From Plantactinospora sp. BC1 (GTDB taxonomy: Bacteria; Actinomycetota; Actinomycetes; Mycobacteriales; Micromonosporaceae), in the NCBI RefSeq assembly GCF_003030345.1, contig NZ_CP028158.1, positions 4,092,001 through 4,156,000 on the forward strand: 64,000 nt of DNA. The letters run 5' to 3'. Positions 1 through 7,258 of the stretch are shown one piece after another. The notes beneath the pieces were generated by a model, which searched no databases, had not been told where the DNA came from, and saw only the letters and a program-made list of their open reading frames with translations. The position numbers and the translations under genes were made by a program. Each line of letters starts with the position of its first letter. Position 1 is the stretch's first letter.

Positions 1-937
1 GCTCCACCTTGTACCGGGCGGCGTCGGCCGGCTTGCGGACCTCGGTGTCGAGCTGGCGCTGCTTCAGCTCGGCGTTGCGCTCGGCGACCTTCTGCTGTTC
101 GGTGAGGATCGCCTGGTCCCGCTCGGCCTGGGCCAGCGGGCCGGCGGCGGCGGACTTGGCCTTGGCGGCGTCGATCTCGGCCTGGATGCCGGCCTGCTTC
201 AGCGCCAGGTTCCGGTTCGCCTCGGCGATCTTCTCCTCGGCGAGCAGCCGCTCCGTCTCGGCGACCTGCCGGGCCCGGGCCTCGGCGATGGCCGCGTCCT
301 TGAGCACCCGGGCCGCCTCCGGCCGGCCCAGGTCCTGGAGGTAGGAGCCCTCGGCCAGGATGTCCTGGAGCTGGAAGGTGTCCAGCACCAGACCCTGGTT
401 GGTCATCGAGTGCTCGGCCTCCTCGGCGACCGCGCTGGCGAACGCCGCCCGGTCCCGGATGACCTCCTCCACGGTGAGGCGGCCGACGATCGAGCGGAGC
501 GCGCCGGCCAGTACCTCGCGGGTGAAGCTCTCGATCTCGTCCTGCTGGTGCAGGAACCGCTGCGCCGCGGCGCGGATCGCGTCCTCGGTGCCGCCGACCT
601 TGACGATCGCCACGCCGTGCAGCTCGGCCCGGATGCCCTGCTTGCTGACCGCGCCCTTGATGCTGACGTCGATCCGCCGGCTGGAGAGGTCGAGCGACTG
701 GAGCTTCTGCACCACCGGCAGGACGAAGACCGAGGCGCCGAGTACGACCTTCTGCCCGGACATGTCGGTCGAGCGGCTCCCGTCGGCGCTCTGCGTCGTA
801 CGGCCCTTGCGGCCGGTGACGATGAATGCCTCGTTCGGCCCGGCGACCTTGATCCGGGAGAGCACGAACATGACGAGGATGAAGGCCAGGAGCACTGCTC
901 CGCCGATGGCGATGAGGATCAGCATGACACCGTCCAT
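1..937 (-). CDS. Flotillin-like SPFH/Band 7 protein (3' end outside window)
   Basis: The minus-strand reading begins at ATG 937 with MDGVMLILIAIGGAV and runs off the left edge, so about 312 residues are visible. Residues about 5-27 form one membrane segment. An SPFH domain follows (VAGPNEAFIVTGRKG near residue 32, then a beta-rich stretch to about 200). After that comes a long Glu/Ala/Lys/Arg-rich coiled coil (AEARARQVAETERLLAEEK), the order seen in flotillins. Flotillins scaffold ordered membrane microdomains. The gene lies 120 bases downstream of an NfeD-family gene on the same strand, the standard flotillin partner, which supports the call. No strong ribosome binding site precedes ATG 937, so the exact start is moderately certain. 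The C-terminal end is not visible. Confidence 0.88.
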   Translation of the reverse strand, partial: MDGVMLILIAIGGAVLLAFILVMFVLSRIKVAGPNEAFIVTGRKGRTTQSADGSRSTDMSGQKVVLGASVFVLPVVQKLQSLDLSSRRIDVSIKGAVSKQGIRAELHGVAIVKVGGTEDAIRAAAQRFLHQQDEIESFTREVLAGALRSIVGRLTVEEVIRDRAAFASAVAEEAEHSMTNQGLVLDTFQLQDILAEGSYLQDLGRPEAARVLKDAAIAEARARQVAETERLLAEEKIAEANRNLALKQAGIQAEIDAAKAKSAAAGPLAQAERDQAILTEQQKVAERNAELKQRQLDTEVRKPADAARYKVE

Positions 938-1057
938 TCCGGATTGGGGGTTGACGTGCGCGGTCGACTGTCGACGTTCGTGGGTGGCGGATGGGGTGTG
1001 TCCGGTGCGCCGTGCCGGGGTCCGAGCGGCGGCACGGGCCCGCGGAGCGGTCCGGGG

Positions 1058-1639
1058 TCAGTAGGTCTCGACCAGGACGCTGGTCTCGGTCAGCGCCTCG
1101 ACGACGAAGATCTGCGCGCCGAGCGCGATCGGCCGCTCGGCCCTGGCGTTGAGTTTCACCGGCTGGCCGCCCACCCGGACCCGCACCTCGCCGTAGCCGG
1201 CGGTGGGGATCGGGGTGACCACCACCCCGAGGGAGCCGACCAGGTCGTTGCGGGTGGGGGTGGCGTCGGTCCGCATGTTCCGGGCCGCCCGGGAGATCCG
1301 GGCCGCGAGCCAACCGGCCGGCACCGCCGCCAGCGCGCCCAGGCCGCCCGCGGCGACGACCTGGCCGAGGGTACGACCGCCGAGCAGTTCGTTGGCGATG
1401 GCTCCGCCGAAGCCGAGTACGCCGGCGAACGCGGCCATCGCCTCCAGGCTGACCGGACCGTCGATGTCGGGGTTGCCGATGTGCGCCAACTCCGTACCGA
1501 GCAGGGCGAGCACCAGCACCGCGACTCCGGCGCCGCCGATGATGAGGAAGATCAGGGTCCCCGCTGCCACGACTGCAAGGTAACCGGTCCAGGCAACCTG
1601 GGAATCCGCTGAGCGTGGGCCGGGATGCCGCGCGTCCAC
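1058..1639 (-). CDS. NfeD-family membrane protein, flotillin partner
   Basis: 193 residues from a GTG at 1639. Two hydrophobic segments (about 18-45 and 90-112) surround a short loop; the C-terminal 70 residues form a small beta-rich domain (VGSLGVVVTPIPTAGYGEVRVRVGG) that matches the OB-fold of NfeD proteins, with the usual G-x-V repeats. This is the short NfeD type, without the serine protease domain. It is immediately upstream of the flotillin gene on the same strand and probably shares its transcript. Short NfeD proteins bind SPFH partners and are thought to help in membrane quality control. The start is uncertain because the first 15 residues have no motif and no clear ribosome binding site. 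Confidence 0.82.
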   Translation of the reverse strand: MDARHPGPRSADSQVAWTGYLAVVAAGTLIFLIIGGAGVAVLVLALLGTELAHIGNPDIDGPVSLEAMAAFAGVLGFGGAIANELLGGRTLGQVVAAGGLGALAAVPAGWLAARISRAARNMRTDATPTRNDLVGSLGVVVTPIPTAGYGEVRVRVGGQPVKLNARAERPIALGAQIFVVEALTETSVLVETY

Positions 1640-1846
1640 AGTCGACGGAGCCGGACGGCCAGCCGGAGCGTGCGCGGCAAGCCCTGCGCGGGGCGGTTCG
1701 GACGCCGGCCGGTGGGCAGCGGATCGGGGCCTGGTTCACCGCACCCACCCCGGCCGGACGTCCGTGCGACATTAGCCGTTCGCCATCCGGAATGGGGGTG
1801 AAACTGCCCCGATCCGGGGTGCACGTACCGGATCGTTACCCGGTGC

Positions 1847-3043
1847 TCACCGCACCGCGACCGTGATCTCGTCGCTCCTGCCCAGTTCGGCGGGGAGGTC
1901 GACCCGCTCGTGCTCCACCCCGGCCGGATCCAGGAGTACGGCGGTGAGCCGGCCGGACCGGGCCATACCGTCCACATAGAGCAGTCGGTCGGCGGTGAGC
2001 CACGTTACGTCGGCAGTCGGCAGTCGGCGTACCACCTTGCCGGTCTGCACCGAGACGAGCTGCCCGGTCACCTGCTCACCGCCGGACGGAATCGGGTTTC
2101 CCCGGCCCGCAGGCCCGGGCTCCCCGGAGACCACCACCAGCGCGCCGTCCGGCGACCACGCCCCCGAGCTGGTGACGTCGCCGTGCACCGGCGCGGAGCG
2201 GGTCGGCATACCGTCGTCGGCCGCGAAGAACTGTAGGCCGGGTCGGGAGGACGTGGCCGCCCCCGGGGGGTTCACGACCGGGTCGGCCTGCGACACCGCC
2301 ACCTCCCGGCCGTTCGGCGTCCAGGTGAAGCGGCACAGGCCGGCGCAGCTCACCGGGCGCGCCTTGACCGGATGGAACTGGAGCGTTCCCTCCCCGAGGA
2401 CGAAGAGCCCGATCGAGGCGACCCCCTTCTTGTCCCGGAGGCTGACGAGCAGCCGTCGCCCGTCCGGCGACCACTCGACGCCCGCGACGGTGGCACCGGT
2501 CTCGAACCACTGCGGCTTGCCGGTGGCCAGGTCGTAGAGCCCGATCTCGGTGGAGCGCCCGGAGTGGCGTACCGCGGCCACCGGGTGGCGCGGAGACACC
2601 CGTACCGAGGTGTAGGTCTCCGGGACGCTGACGTAGCGCCGCCGATTGGTGTCGTACGCCCAGGTCGGGCCCTTCGACCCGGCCGGGCGCGCGCTGAGCA
2701 GCAGGGCGCCGCCGGGCAGCTCCACCGGTCCGTCGTGCCAGTCGCCCGACGGGTTCGGCTGGGGGGTCGGCGGACTCGTCGACACCGCTGCCGGTGTCGT
2801 CGTCGCCGCCGGTGGGCCGCCGACCGCCAGGCCCGGCGGCTGCGGGTCGGGCCGGAGCCAGACGTACGGTGCCACGATGGCGGCGACCGCGACGACCGAC
2901 GCCGCGGCCGCGATCGTCTGCCGGCGTCGGCGCATCCGCCGTCCCTGCACGACGGCGGCGGCCGCGAAATCGGGCGGCTGGTGCGGGCTGCCGGCCAACT
3001 CGTGTACGGCCTCCCGCAGCAGCCGGTCCGCGCGCTCGCTCAT
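1847..3043 (-). CDS. Membrane-anchored WD40/TolB-like beta-propeller protein, sigma-factor partner
   Basis: 398 residues. The N-terminal 40 residues are cytoplasmic, basic at the end (RRMRRRRQ), followed by one membrane segment at about 42-63, a Thr/Pro/Ser-rich linker (to about 105), and an extracytoplasmic domain with repeated W-S-P-D-G-like blades (EWSPDGRRLLVS, FTWTPNGREVAVS, AWSPDGALVVVS), typical of TolB/WD40-like propellers. It follows an ECF sigma factor gene in the same operon and has the topology of a membrane anti-sigma or sensor, but no zinc anti-sigma motif is visible, so a regulatory role is inference from position. The ATG at 3043 lies in the third copy of a 26-bp repeat and is preceded by GGAGG. 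Confidence 0.75.
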   Translation of the reverse strand: MSERADRLLREAVHELAGSPHQPPDFAAAAVVQGRRMRRRRQTIAAAASVVAVAAIVAPYVWLRPDPQPPGLAVGGPPAATTTPAAVSTSPPTPQPNPSGDWHDGPVELPGGALLLSARPAGSKGPTWAYDTNRRRYVSVPETYTSVRVSPRHPVAAVRHSGRSTEIGLYDLATGKPQWFETGATVAGVEWSPDGRRLLVSLRDKKGVASIGLFVLGEGTLQFHPVKARPVSCAGLCRFTWTPNGREVAVSQADPVVNPPGAATSSRPGLQFFAADDGMPTRSAPVHGDVTSSGAWSPDGALVVVSGEPGPAGRGNPIPSGGEQVTGQLVSVQTGKVVRRLPTADVTWLTADRLLYVDGMARSGRLTAVLLDPAGVEHERVDLPAELGRSDEITVAVR

Positions 3044-3069
3044 CGCAGTGCCTCCGCGCGCTCGCTCAT
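3040..3069 (-). CDS. Minicistron 2, 9 codons (MSERAEALR)
   Basis: ATG 3069 to TGA ending at 3040. It has its own GGAGG eight bases upstream and its ATGA start overlaps the stop of minicistron 1; its own stop overlaps the ATG of the downstream propeller gene. The peptide fuses the first five residues of the downstream protein (MSERA) to the last four of the sigma factor (EALR), as expected from a duplicated junction. Translation is likely from the sequence, but the peptide itself may have no function. Confidence 0.5.
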   Translation of the reverse strand: MSERAEALR

Positions 3070-3095
3070 CGCAGTGCCTCCGCGCGCTCTTTCAT
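3066..3095 (-). CDS. Minicistron 1, 9 codons (MKERAEALR)
   Basis: ATG 3095 to TGA ending at 3066. The start overlaps the sigma-factor stop in an ATGA, the GGAGG lies inside the last sigma-factor codons, and the stop overlaps the start of minicistron 2. It differs from minicistron 2 only at residue 2 (Lys for Ser). A ribosome leaving the sigma factor would have to re-initiate here and again at 3069 before reaching the gene at 3043. Confidence 0.5.
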   Translation of the reverse strand: MKERAEALR

Positions 3096-3616
3096 CGCAG
3101 TGCCTCCGCCGGTTCGGTCAGCTCGGCGAACTCCGGCACGAGTTCGCGGAGCTTGCTCAGGGCCCGGGACGCCTGGCTGGCCACGGTGCCGGGGCGGCAG
3201 CCGAGCGCGGCGGCGGTCTGCTCCACGGTCTGGTCCTCCAGATAGCGCAGCACCAGTACCGCCCGCTGCCGGGGTGGCAGCATCATCAGCGCGTCCCGGA
3301 GCATCATCCGGACCGCCGTGTCGTGGTCGTGCTGGGTGTCGGGGGCGGGTGGTTCCGGCACCTCGGCGTGCGGCACCTCGGCCCGCCGTCCGCGCCGCCG
3401 CCAGGCCGAGACCTGGTCGTGGTAGAGGATCTGCCGGACGTACGGCTCCGCGTCGCCCCGGATCCGGGGCCACCGGGCGTACGCCTTCGCCAGCGCGTTC
3501 TGCAACAGGTCCTCGGCGGCGTAGCGGTCACCGGCGAGCGCCTGGGCGACGCGGAGCAACACGTCGCCCCGCTCGTGCACGAATGCGGTGAACTCCCGCT
3601 CGGACGCCCGACCCAC
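3092..3616 (-). CDS. SigE-family ECF RNA polymerase sigma factor
   Basis: 174 residues. Region 2 lies at about 5-75 (FTAFVHERGDVLLRVAQALAG, then AAEDLLQNALAKAYARW) and region 4 at about 103-165 (MLPPRQRAVLVLRYLEDQT, then a helix-turn-helix ending SRALSKLREL). They are joined by an acidic Pro/His linker. No C-terminal extension is present, so this is a short ECF factor of the actinobacterial SigE-like group. It would direct polymerase to its own regulon, commonly including its own promoter. Downstream on the same strand are two minicistrons and a membrane-anchored propeller protein, a plausible sensor or anti-sigma. Start codon at 3616 (MGRASEREF) fits the family N-terminus. Confidence 0.9.
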   Translation of the reverse strand: MGRASEREFTAFVHERGDVLLRVAQALAGDRYAAEDLLQNALAKAYARWPRIRGDAEPYVRQILYHDQVSAWRRRGRRAEVPHAEVPEPPAPDTQHDHDTAVRMMLRDALMMLPPRQRAVLVLRYLEDQTVEQTAAALGCRPGTVASQASRALSKLRELVPEFAELTEPAEALR

Positions 3617-3670
3617 GACACACCTCCCGCCTCCTCAGACGTCGGGGACGGGGAAAAGTTTGCCTCGTTC

Positions 3671-3719
3671 GAAAAACGTGGGCTGCCACCGCCCCGCTGG
3701 AGGGTGGTGGCAGCCCACG
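3671..3719 (-). terminator. Rho-independent terminator of the MMPL gene
   Basis: Perfect 14-bp inverted repeat (3677-3690 and 3706-3719, arms CGTGGGCTGCCACC and its complement) with a 15-base loop. Read on the minus strand it is followed by CGTTTTTCG, a T tract, 12 bases after the MMPL stop codon. It therefore ends the tetR-MMPL transcript before the sigma-factor gene. Confidence 0.85.
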
Positions 3720-3731
3720 GTCGGGCGGTGG

Positions 3732-5930
3732 TCAGACCCGGGCGGGGGTCCGGTCGGGTTCGGCGTCGGGGGCGAGGTGCTGGCGCAGGCGTTCGCCCTC
3801 GATGTCGACGTTGGGCAGCAGCTTCGACAGCCAGCCCGGCAGCCACCAGGCGCTCCGGCCGAGCAGCGAGATCACCGCCGGCACGATCGTCATCCGGACC
3901 ACGAACGCGTCGATCGCCACCCCGATGGCCAGCGCGAAGCCCATCGACTTGATCACCGGGTCGTCGAGCAGGACGAAGCCGGCGAAGACCGAGGTCATGA
4001 TCAGCGCGGCGGCGGTGACCACCCGGGCCCCGTGCCCCATGCCGTTGATGGTGGCCTGGGTCGGGGTGTCGCCGTGCACGAAGTCCTCCCGCATCCGGGA
4101 GACCAGGAACACCTCGTAGTCCATCGCCAGGCCGAAGAGGATGCCGATCAGCAGGATCGGCAGGAAGCTGACCAGCGGACCCGGGGTGTCCAGCCCGACC
4201 AGCTCACTGAGGTGGCCCTGCTGGAAGACGAGCACGGTGAGCCCGAAGGTGGCCCCGACGGTGAGCAGGAAGCCCAGCGCCGCCTTCAGCGGTACCAGCA
4301 GCGACCGGAAGACCAGCATCAGCAGCAGTACCGACAGCCCCACCACGAGCAGCAGATACCACGGCATCGCGTCGGCGAGGGTCTCCGAGACGTCGATCCC
4401 GACCGCCGTCTGGCCGGTCAGCGCCACGTCGGTGCCGGCGACCCCGTCGATCGGGCCGACCTTCTCCCGGATCTGGTGCACCAGGGTCTCGGTCGCCGGG
4501 TCGGTCGGACCGGTCGTCGGGATCACCGCCAGCAGGGCGGTCAGCCGGTCCTGGCTCAGGTTGGGCGGGCTGACCGCGAGCAGGTTCTCGGTGCCCTGGA
4601 GTACGGCGGTGACCTCCTGGGCGACCGTGGCGGTCCGCTCGGGCGACTCGCTGGAGACCACCAGCGCCAGGCGGTTGTTGAATCCCGGCCCGAACCCCTC
4701 GGTGATAAGGTCGGCGGCCTCGCGCTGCGGCGTACCGTGCGGAGCGGTGCCGTGGTCCGGCAGCGCGACCCGCATGTCGACGGCGGGCAGGGCGAGCGCG
4801 CCGAGCCCGAGCACGGAGACCAGGATCAGCGGTATCCGGAGCCGGATGACGAGCCGGGCCCAGCGGAACCCGAAGCCCTCGGCGGCAGCGGCGGCCGACT
4901 CCGGACCGGTGGTGCTGTTGCGCAGCCGGCGCGGCAGCACCCGCCGGCCGGCGAAGCCGAGCAGCGCGGGCAGCAGCGTCAGGGCCACGAGTACGGCGAC
5001 CGCGACGGTTCCGGCGGCGGCGAGTCCCATGATGGTCAGGAACGGGATGTTGACCACGGCCAGCCCGGCGAGCGCGATGACGACGGTGACGCCGGCGAAG
5101 AGCACCGCCGAGCCGGCGGTGCCGATCGCCCGTCCGGCCGCCTCCTCCGGCTCCAGCCCCTCCAGCAGGTTCTGCCGGTAGCGGGAGGTGATGAAGAGCG
5201 AGTAGTCGATCCCGACCGCGAGGCCGAGCATCAGGGCGAGGATCGGAGCGGTACTGGTCAGCTCGATGACGTTGCTGAGCGCGTACAGGCCGGCCATTCC
5301 GGCGGCGACCCCGATCAGCGCGTTGAGCATCGTCATCCCGGCCGCGACCAGCGAGCCGAGCGTCACGACCAGTACGACCAGTGCGACCAGTACGCCGATC
5401 GCCTCGGTGCTGCCCACCTCGGGCACGCTGGACATCACCTCGCCGCCGTGTTCCACCCGCAGCCCGGCCGCCGTCGCGGCGGAGCCGCTGTGCTCGTACG
5501 CCTCGCGCTGCGCCTCGGTGACCTCGTCGGCCTGCTCGGTGAACTGCACCTGCACGAGCGCGTACCGGCCGTCCTGGGAGAGCGCCCCGGTGGTGAACGG
5601 GTCGAGCGCGCCGACCGCGCCGGGCAGGGTGGCGGCCTCGCGTACCAGTTCGGCGACTGCCGCCCGCCGCTCAGGGGTGCCGAGCTGCTGGCCCTCGGGC
5701 GCGGCCACCACGATGGTGCCGGTGGCGCCGCTCGCCTCCGGGAACTCCCGCTCCAGCGCGTCGATCGCCCGCTGTGACTCGGTGCCGGGGATGGAGAAGT
5801 TGCTCGAGGTGGGGCCCATGAACGCCACCGCTGCCCCGCCGAGCGCGGCCAGCAGGACGAGCCAGAGGACCACCACGAGCCGGCGGCGCCGGAACGATGC
5901 CCGGCCTAGTCGGTAGAGGAGTGTCGCCAT
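3732..5930 (-). CDS. MMPL-family RND-type exporter
   Basis: 732 residues from ATG 5930, preceded by AAGGAAG eight bases away; the open frame extends further upstream but overlaps tetR, so 5930 is preferred. The layout is a membrane helix at about 17-38, a large extracytoplasmic domain, five membrane segments, then a second half with the same plan. The paired signatures GIDYSLFITSRYR (about residue 238) and AMDYEVFLVSRMRED (about 603) are the MMPL proton-relay segments. Such proteins export lipids, siderophores or drugs using the proton gradient. The gene follows a TetR regulator with a twin operator, so expression is probably ligand-induced. The substrate cannot be told from sequence. Confidence 0.93.
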   Translation of the reverse strand: MATLLYRLGRASFRRRRLVVVLWLVLLAALGGAAVAFMGPTSSNFSIPGTESQRAIDALEREFPEASGATGTIVVAAPEGQQLGTPERRAAVAELVREAATLPGAVGALDPFTTGALSQDGRYALVQVQFTEQADEVTEAQREAYEHSGSAATAAGLRVEHGGEVMSSVPEVGSTEAIGVLVALVVLVVTLGSLVAAGMTMLNALIGVAAGMAGLYALSNVIELTSTAPILALMLGLAVGIDYSLFITSRYRQNLLEGLEPEEAAGRAIGTAGSAVLFAGVTVVIALAGLAVVNIPFLTIMGLAAAGTVAVAVLVALTLLPALLGFAGRRVLPRRLRNSTTGPESAAAAAEGFGFRWARLVIRLRIPLILVSVLGLGALALPAVDMRVALPDHGTAPHGTPQREAADLITEGFGPGFNNRLALVVSSESPERTATVAQEVTAVLQGTENLLAVSPPNLSQDRLTALLAVIPTTGPTDPATETLVHQIREKVGPIDGVAGTDVALTGQTAVGIDVSETLADAMPWYLLLVVGLSVLLLMLVFRSLLVPLKAALGFLLTVGATFGLTVLVFQQGHLSELVGLDTPGPLVSFLPILLIGILFGLAMDYEVFLVSRMREDFVHGDTPTQATINGMGHGARVVTAAALIMTSVFAGFVLLDDPVIKSMGFALAIGVAIDAFVVRMTIVPAVISLLGRSAWWLPGWLSKLLPNVDIEGERLRQHLAPDAEPDRTPARV

Positions 5931-6013
5931 GTTGGTCGCTTCCTTGGTCGTCGGATCGGGTGTCTTGCGGGGTTGGTGGTCGGTGCCCTGCGACGTGGCC
6001 GGCAAACCGGGGA

Positions 6014-6580
6014 TCAGGTGCGGTCTGCGGAGATCGGGGCCGCTGCCGGGTGGAGTAGTGCCCGCCGGGCGATCCGGACCAGCGCGGAGCGGAGTTCGAC
6101 CGCGTCGTCGTCGGGCCGGTCGATGACGACCGCGGTGATCCCGGCGAGCTGCACCTGTGCGGCGATCTCGTCGGCCGGGTCGGTCGATCGGCCGGCGAAG
6201 GCCGAGATCAGCCGGGCGGTCGCCGGTTGCAGGTCGGCGAAGGCCGGATGCTCGAGCAGGTACGGCAGGTCGTGGTAGATGAGCGCGACCTCCCGCCGGT
6301 ACGTCACCACCAGGTCGACGAAGCCGTCTATGGCGGCCTCCCGCGCGGCGTCGGCATCCAGCCCGCCGAGCCGCGCGTCGAGTTCGACCAGCTCGCGGGC
6401 GGCCGGGGCGACCAGGGCGAGGAGGATCGCCTCCTTGCTGTCGAAGTGGTAGAGCAGGGTGGCCTTGGAGCAGCCGACCTCGACCGCGATGTCGTGTAGG
6501 GACGTGCCCTTGAATCCGGCGTGCGCGAACCGCTCGCCCGCCACTGCCAGGATTTCCGCCCGGGTCCTGCCACGTGCCAC
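6014..6580 (-). CDS. TetR-family transcriptional repressor
   Basis: 188 residues. The N-terminal helix-turn-helix is clear at about 8-54 ([19 protein letters not shown], then [20 protein letters not shown]), with the family KATLLYHF recognition-helix pattern. The remaining 130 residues are alpha-helical and variable, as expected of a ligand pocket. It heads the operon with the MMPL exporter, and two palindromes 31-65 bases upstream of its start are the likely binding sites. The simplest reading is autoregulation plus ligand-relieved control of the exporter. The sites also lie upstream of the divergent ogt gene. Confidence 0.93.
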   Translation of the reverse strand: MARGRTRAEILAVAGERFAHAGFKGTSLHDIAVEVGCSKATLLYHFDSKEAILLALVAPAARELVELDARLGGLDADAAREAAIDGFVDLVVTYRREVALIYHDLPYLLEHPAFADLQPATARLISAFAGRSTDPADEIAAQVQLAGITAVVIDRPDDDAVELRSALVRIARRALLHPAAAPISADRT

Positions 6581-6610
6581 TGCGCTCCCACCTCCGCGTC
6601 CCAGCGTGCA

Positions 6611-6645
6611 CTGACCGATCGGTCAGTAACTAACCGATCGGTCAG
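6611..6645. promoter_or_regulatory. Twin TetR operator
   Basis: A perfect 16-bp palindrome CTGACCGATCGGTCAG (6611-6626) is followed by a second near-perfect copy CTAACCGATCGGTCAG (6630-6645). Their centres are 19 bases apart, just under two helical turns. They lie between the divergent tetR (starts 6580) and ogt (starts 6702) genes. Two adjacent sites fit cooperative binding of two TetR dimers. Confidence 0.85.
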
Positions 6646-6701
6646 AATGTGAGCCGGATTACGGAACCGGGGGTCAGGTCGCGGGGGTGGAGAATGGCGG
6701 G

Positions 6702-7205
6702 ATGCGCTGGACCGTACTCGACTCCCCGATCGGGGAGCTTTCCGTCGGAGTCGACGACGTCGGCGTCTGTGGCGTGCACTTCGGGCCGGTGGAAGGGGCG
6801 CTGCCCGCCACCGCCCTGACCGGGGCGGTCGACCCGGACGCCGCCGGGCTGACGACGGCGGTGACGGAGCTGCGGGCGTACTTCGCCGGGGAGTTGACGG
6901 AGTTCGCCGTGCCGCTCTCGGTACGCCGGGGCTCGGAGTTCGAGCGGGCGGTCTGGACGGAGATGTCGAAGATCCCGTACGGCGAGACGCGCACCTACGG
7001 CGAGGTGGCCGCGGCGGTCGGCGACCCCGGGGCGGCCCGGGCGGTCGGGGTGGCCTGCAACCGCAACCCGATCCCGGTGATCGTGCCCTGTCACCGGATC
7101 GTCGGTGCCGGCGGCAAACTGGTCGGCTTCGGCGGTGGGCTGCCCCGCAAACGCCAGTTGCTCGAACTGGAGGCACGGATCGCCTTCGAGCGCGCCTGGG
7201 CCTGA
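6702..7205 (+). CDS. ogt: Methylated-DNA-protein-cysteine S-methyltransferase (Ogt)
   Basis: 167 residues from ATG 6702; an upstream GTG at 6687 is in frame, but MRWTVLDSPIGELSV is the usual family start. The protein transfers alkyl groups from O6-alkylguanine in DNA to its own cysteine in a suicide reaction. The C-terminal DNA-binding domain shows the helix-turn-helix RTYGEVAAAVG and the active-site motif VPCHRIVG with Cys130, followed by the Gly-rich loop. The short N-terminal domain is normal for Ogt. It is transcribed away from tetR, and its promoter region contains the twin TetR operator; whether TetR affects it is unknown. Confidence 0.96.
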   Translation: MRWTVLDSPIGELSVGVDDVGVCGVHFGPVEGALPATALTGAVDPDAAGLTTAVTELRAYFAGELTEFAVPLSVRRGSEFERAVWTEMSKIPYGETRTYGEVAAAVGDPGAARAVGVACNRNPIPVIVPCHRIVGAGGKLVGFGGGLPRKRQLLELEARIAFERAWA

Positions 7206-7229
7206 TCCCGACTCTCTCCGTACGGCCGC

Positions 7230-7241
7230 CCTATATATAGG
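7230..7241. other. AT-rich 12-bp palindrome between convergent genes
   Basis: The sequence CCTATATATAGG is a perfect palindrome and very AT-rich for this genome. It lies between the ends of ogt (7205) and the copper ATPase (7259), where no promoter is expected. It may be a protein site or an easily melted spot that helps transcripts end. No function can be assigned. Confidence 0.4.
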
Positions 7242-7258
7242 TGTCGTACCCGGTCGAC

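Larger units (their letters stand above)
3030..3107. repeat. 26-bp tandem repeat x3 carrying a ribosome binding site and start codon
   Basis: Copies lie at 3030-3055, 3056-3081 and 3082-3107. The first two are identical; the third differs at two bases. On the minus strand each unit reads GGAGGCACTGCGATGA followed by about ten further bases, so every copy contains a Shine-Dalgarno GGAGG and an ATGA stop/start overlap. The array joins the end of the sigma-factor gene to the start of its downstream gene and creates two minicistrons between them. Confidence 0.95.
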
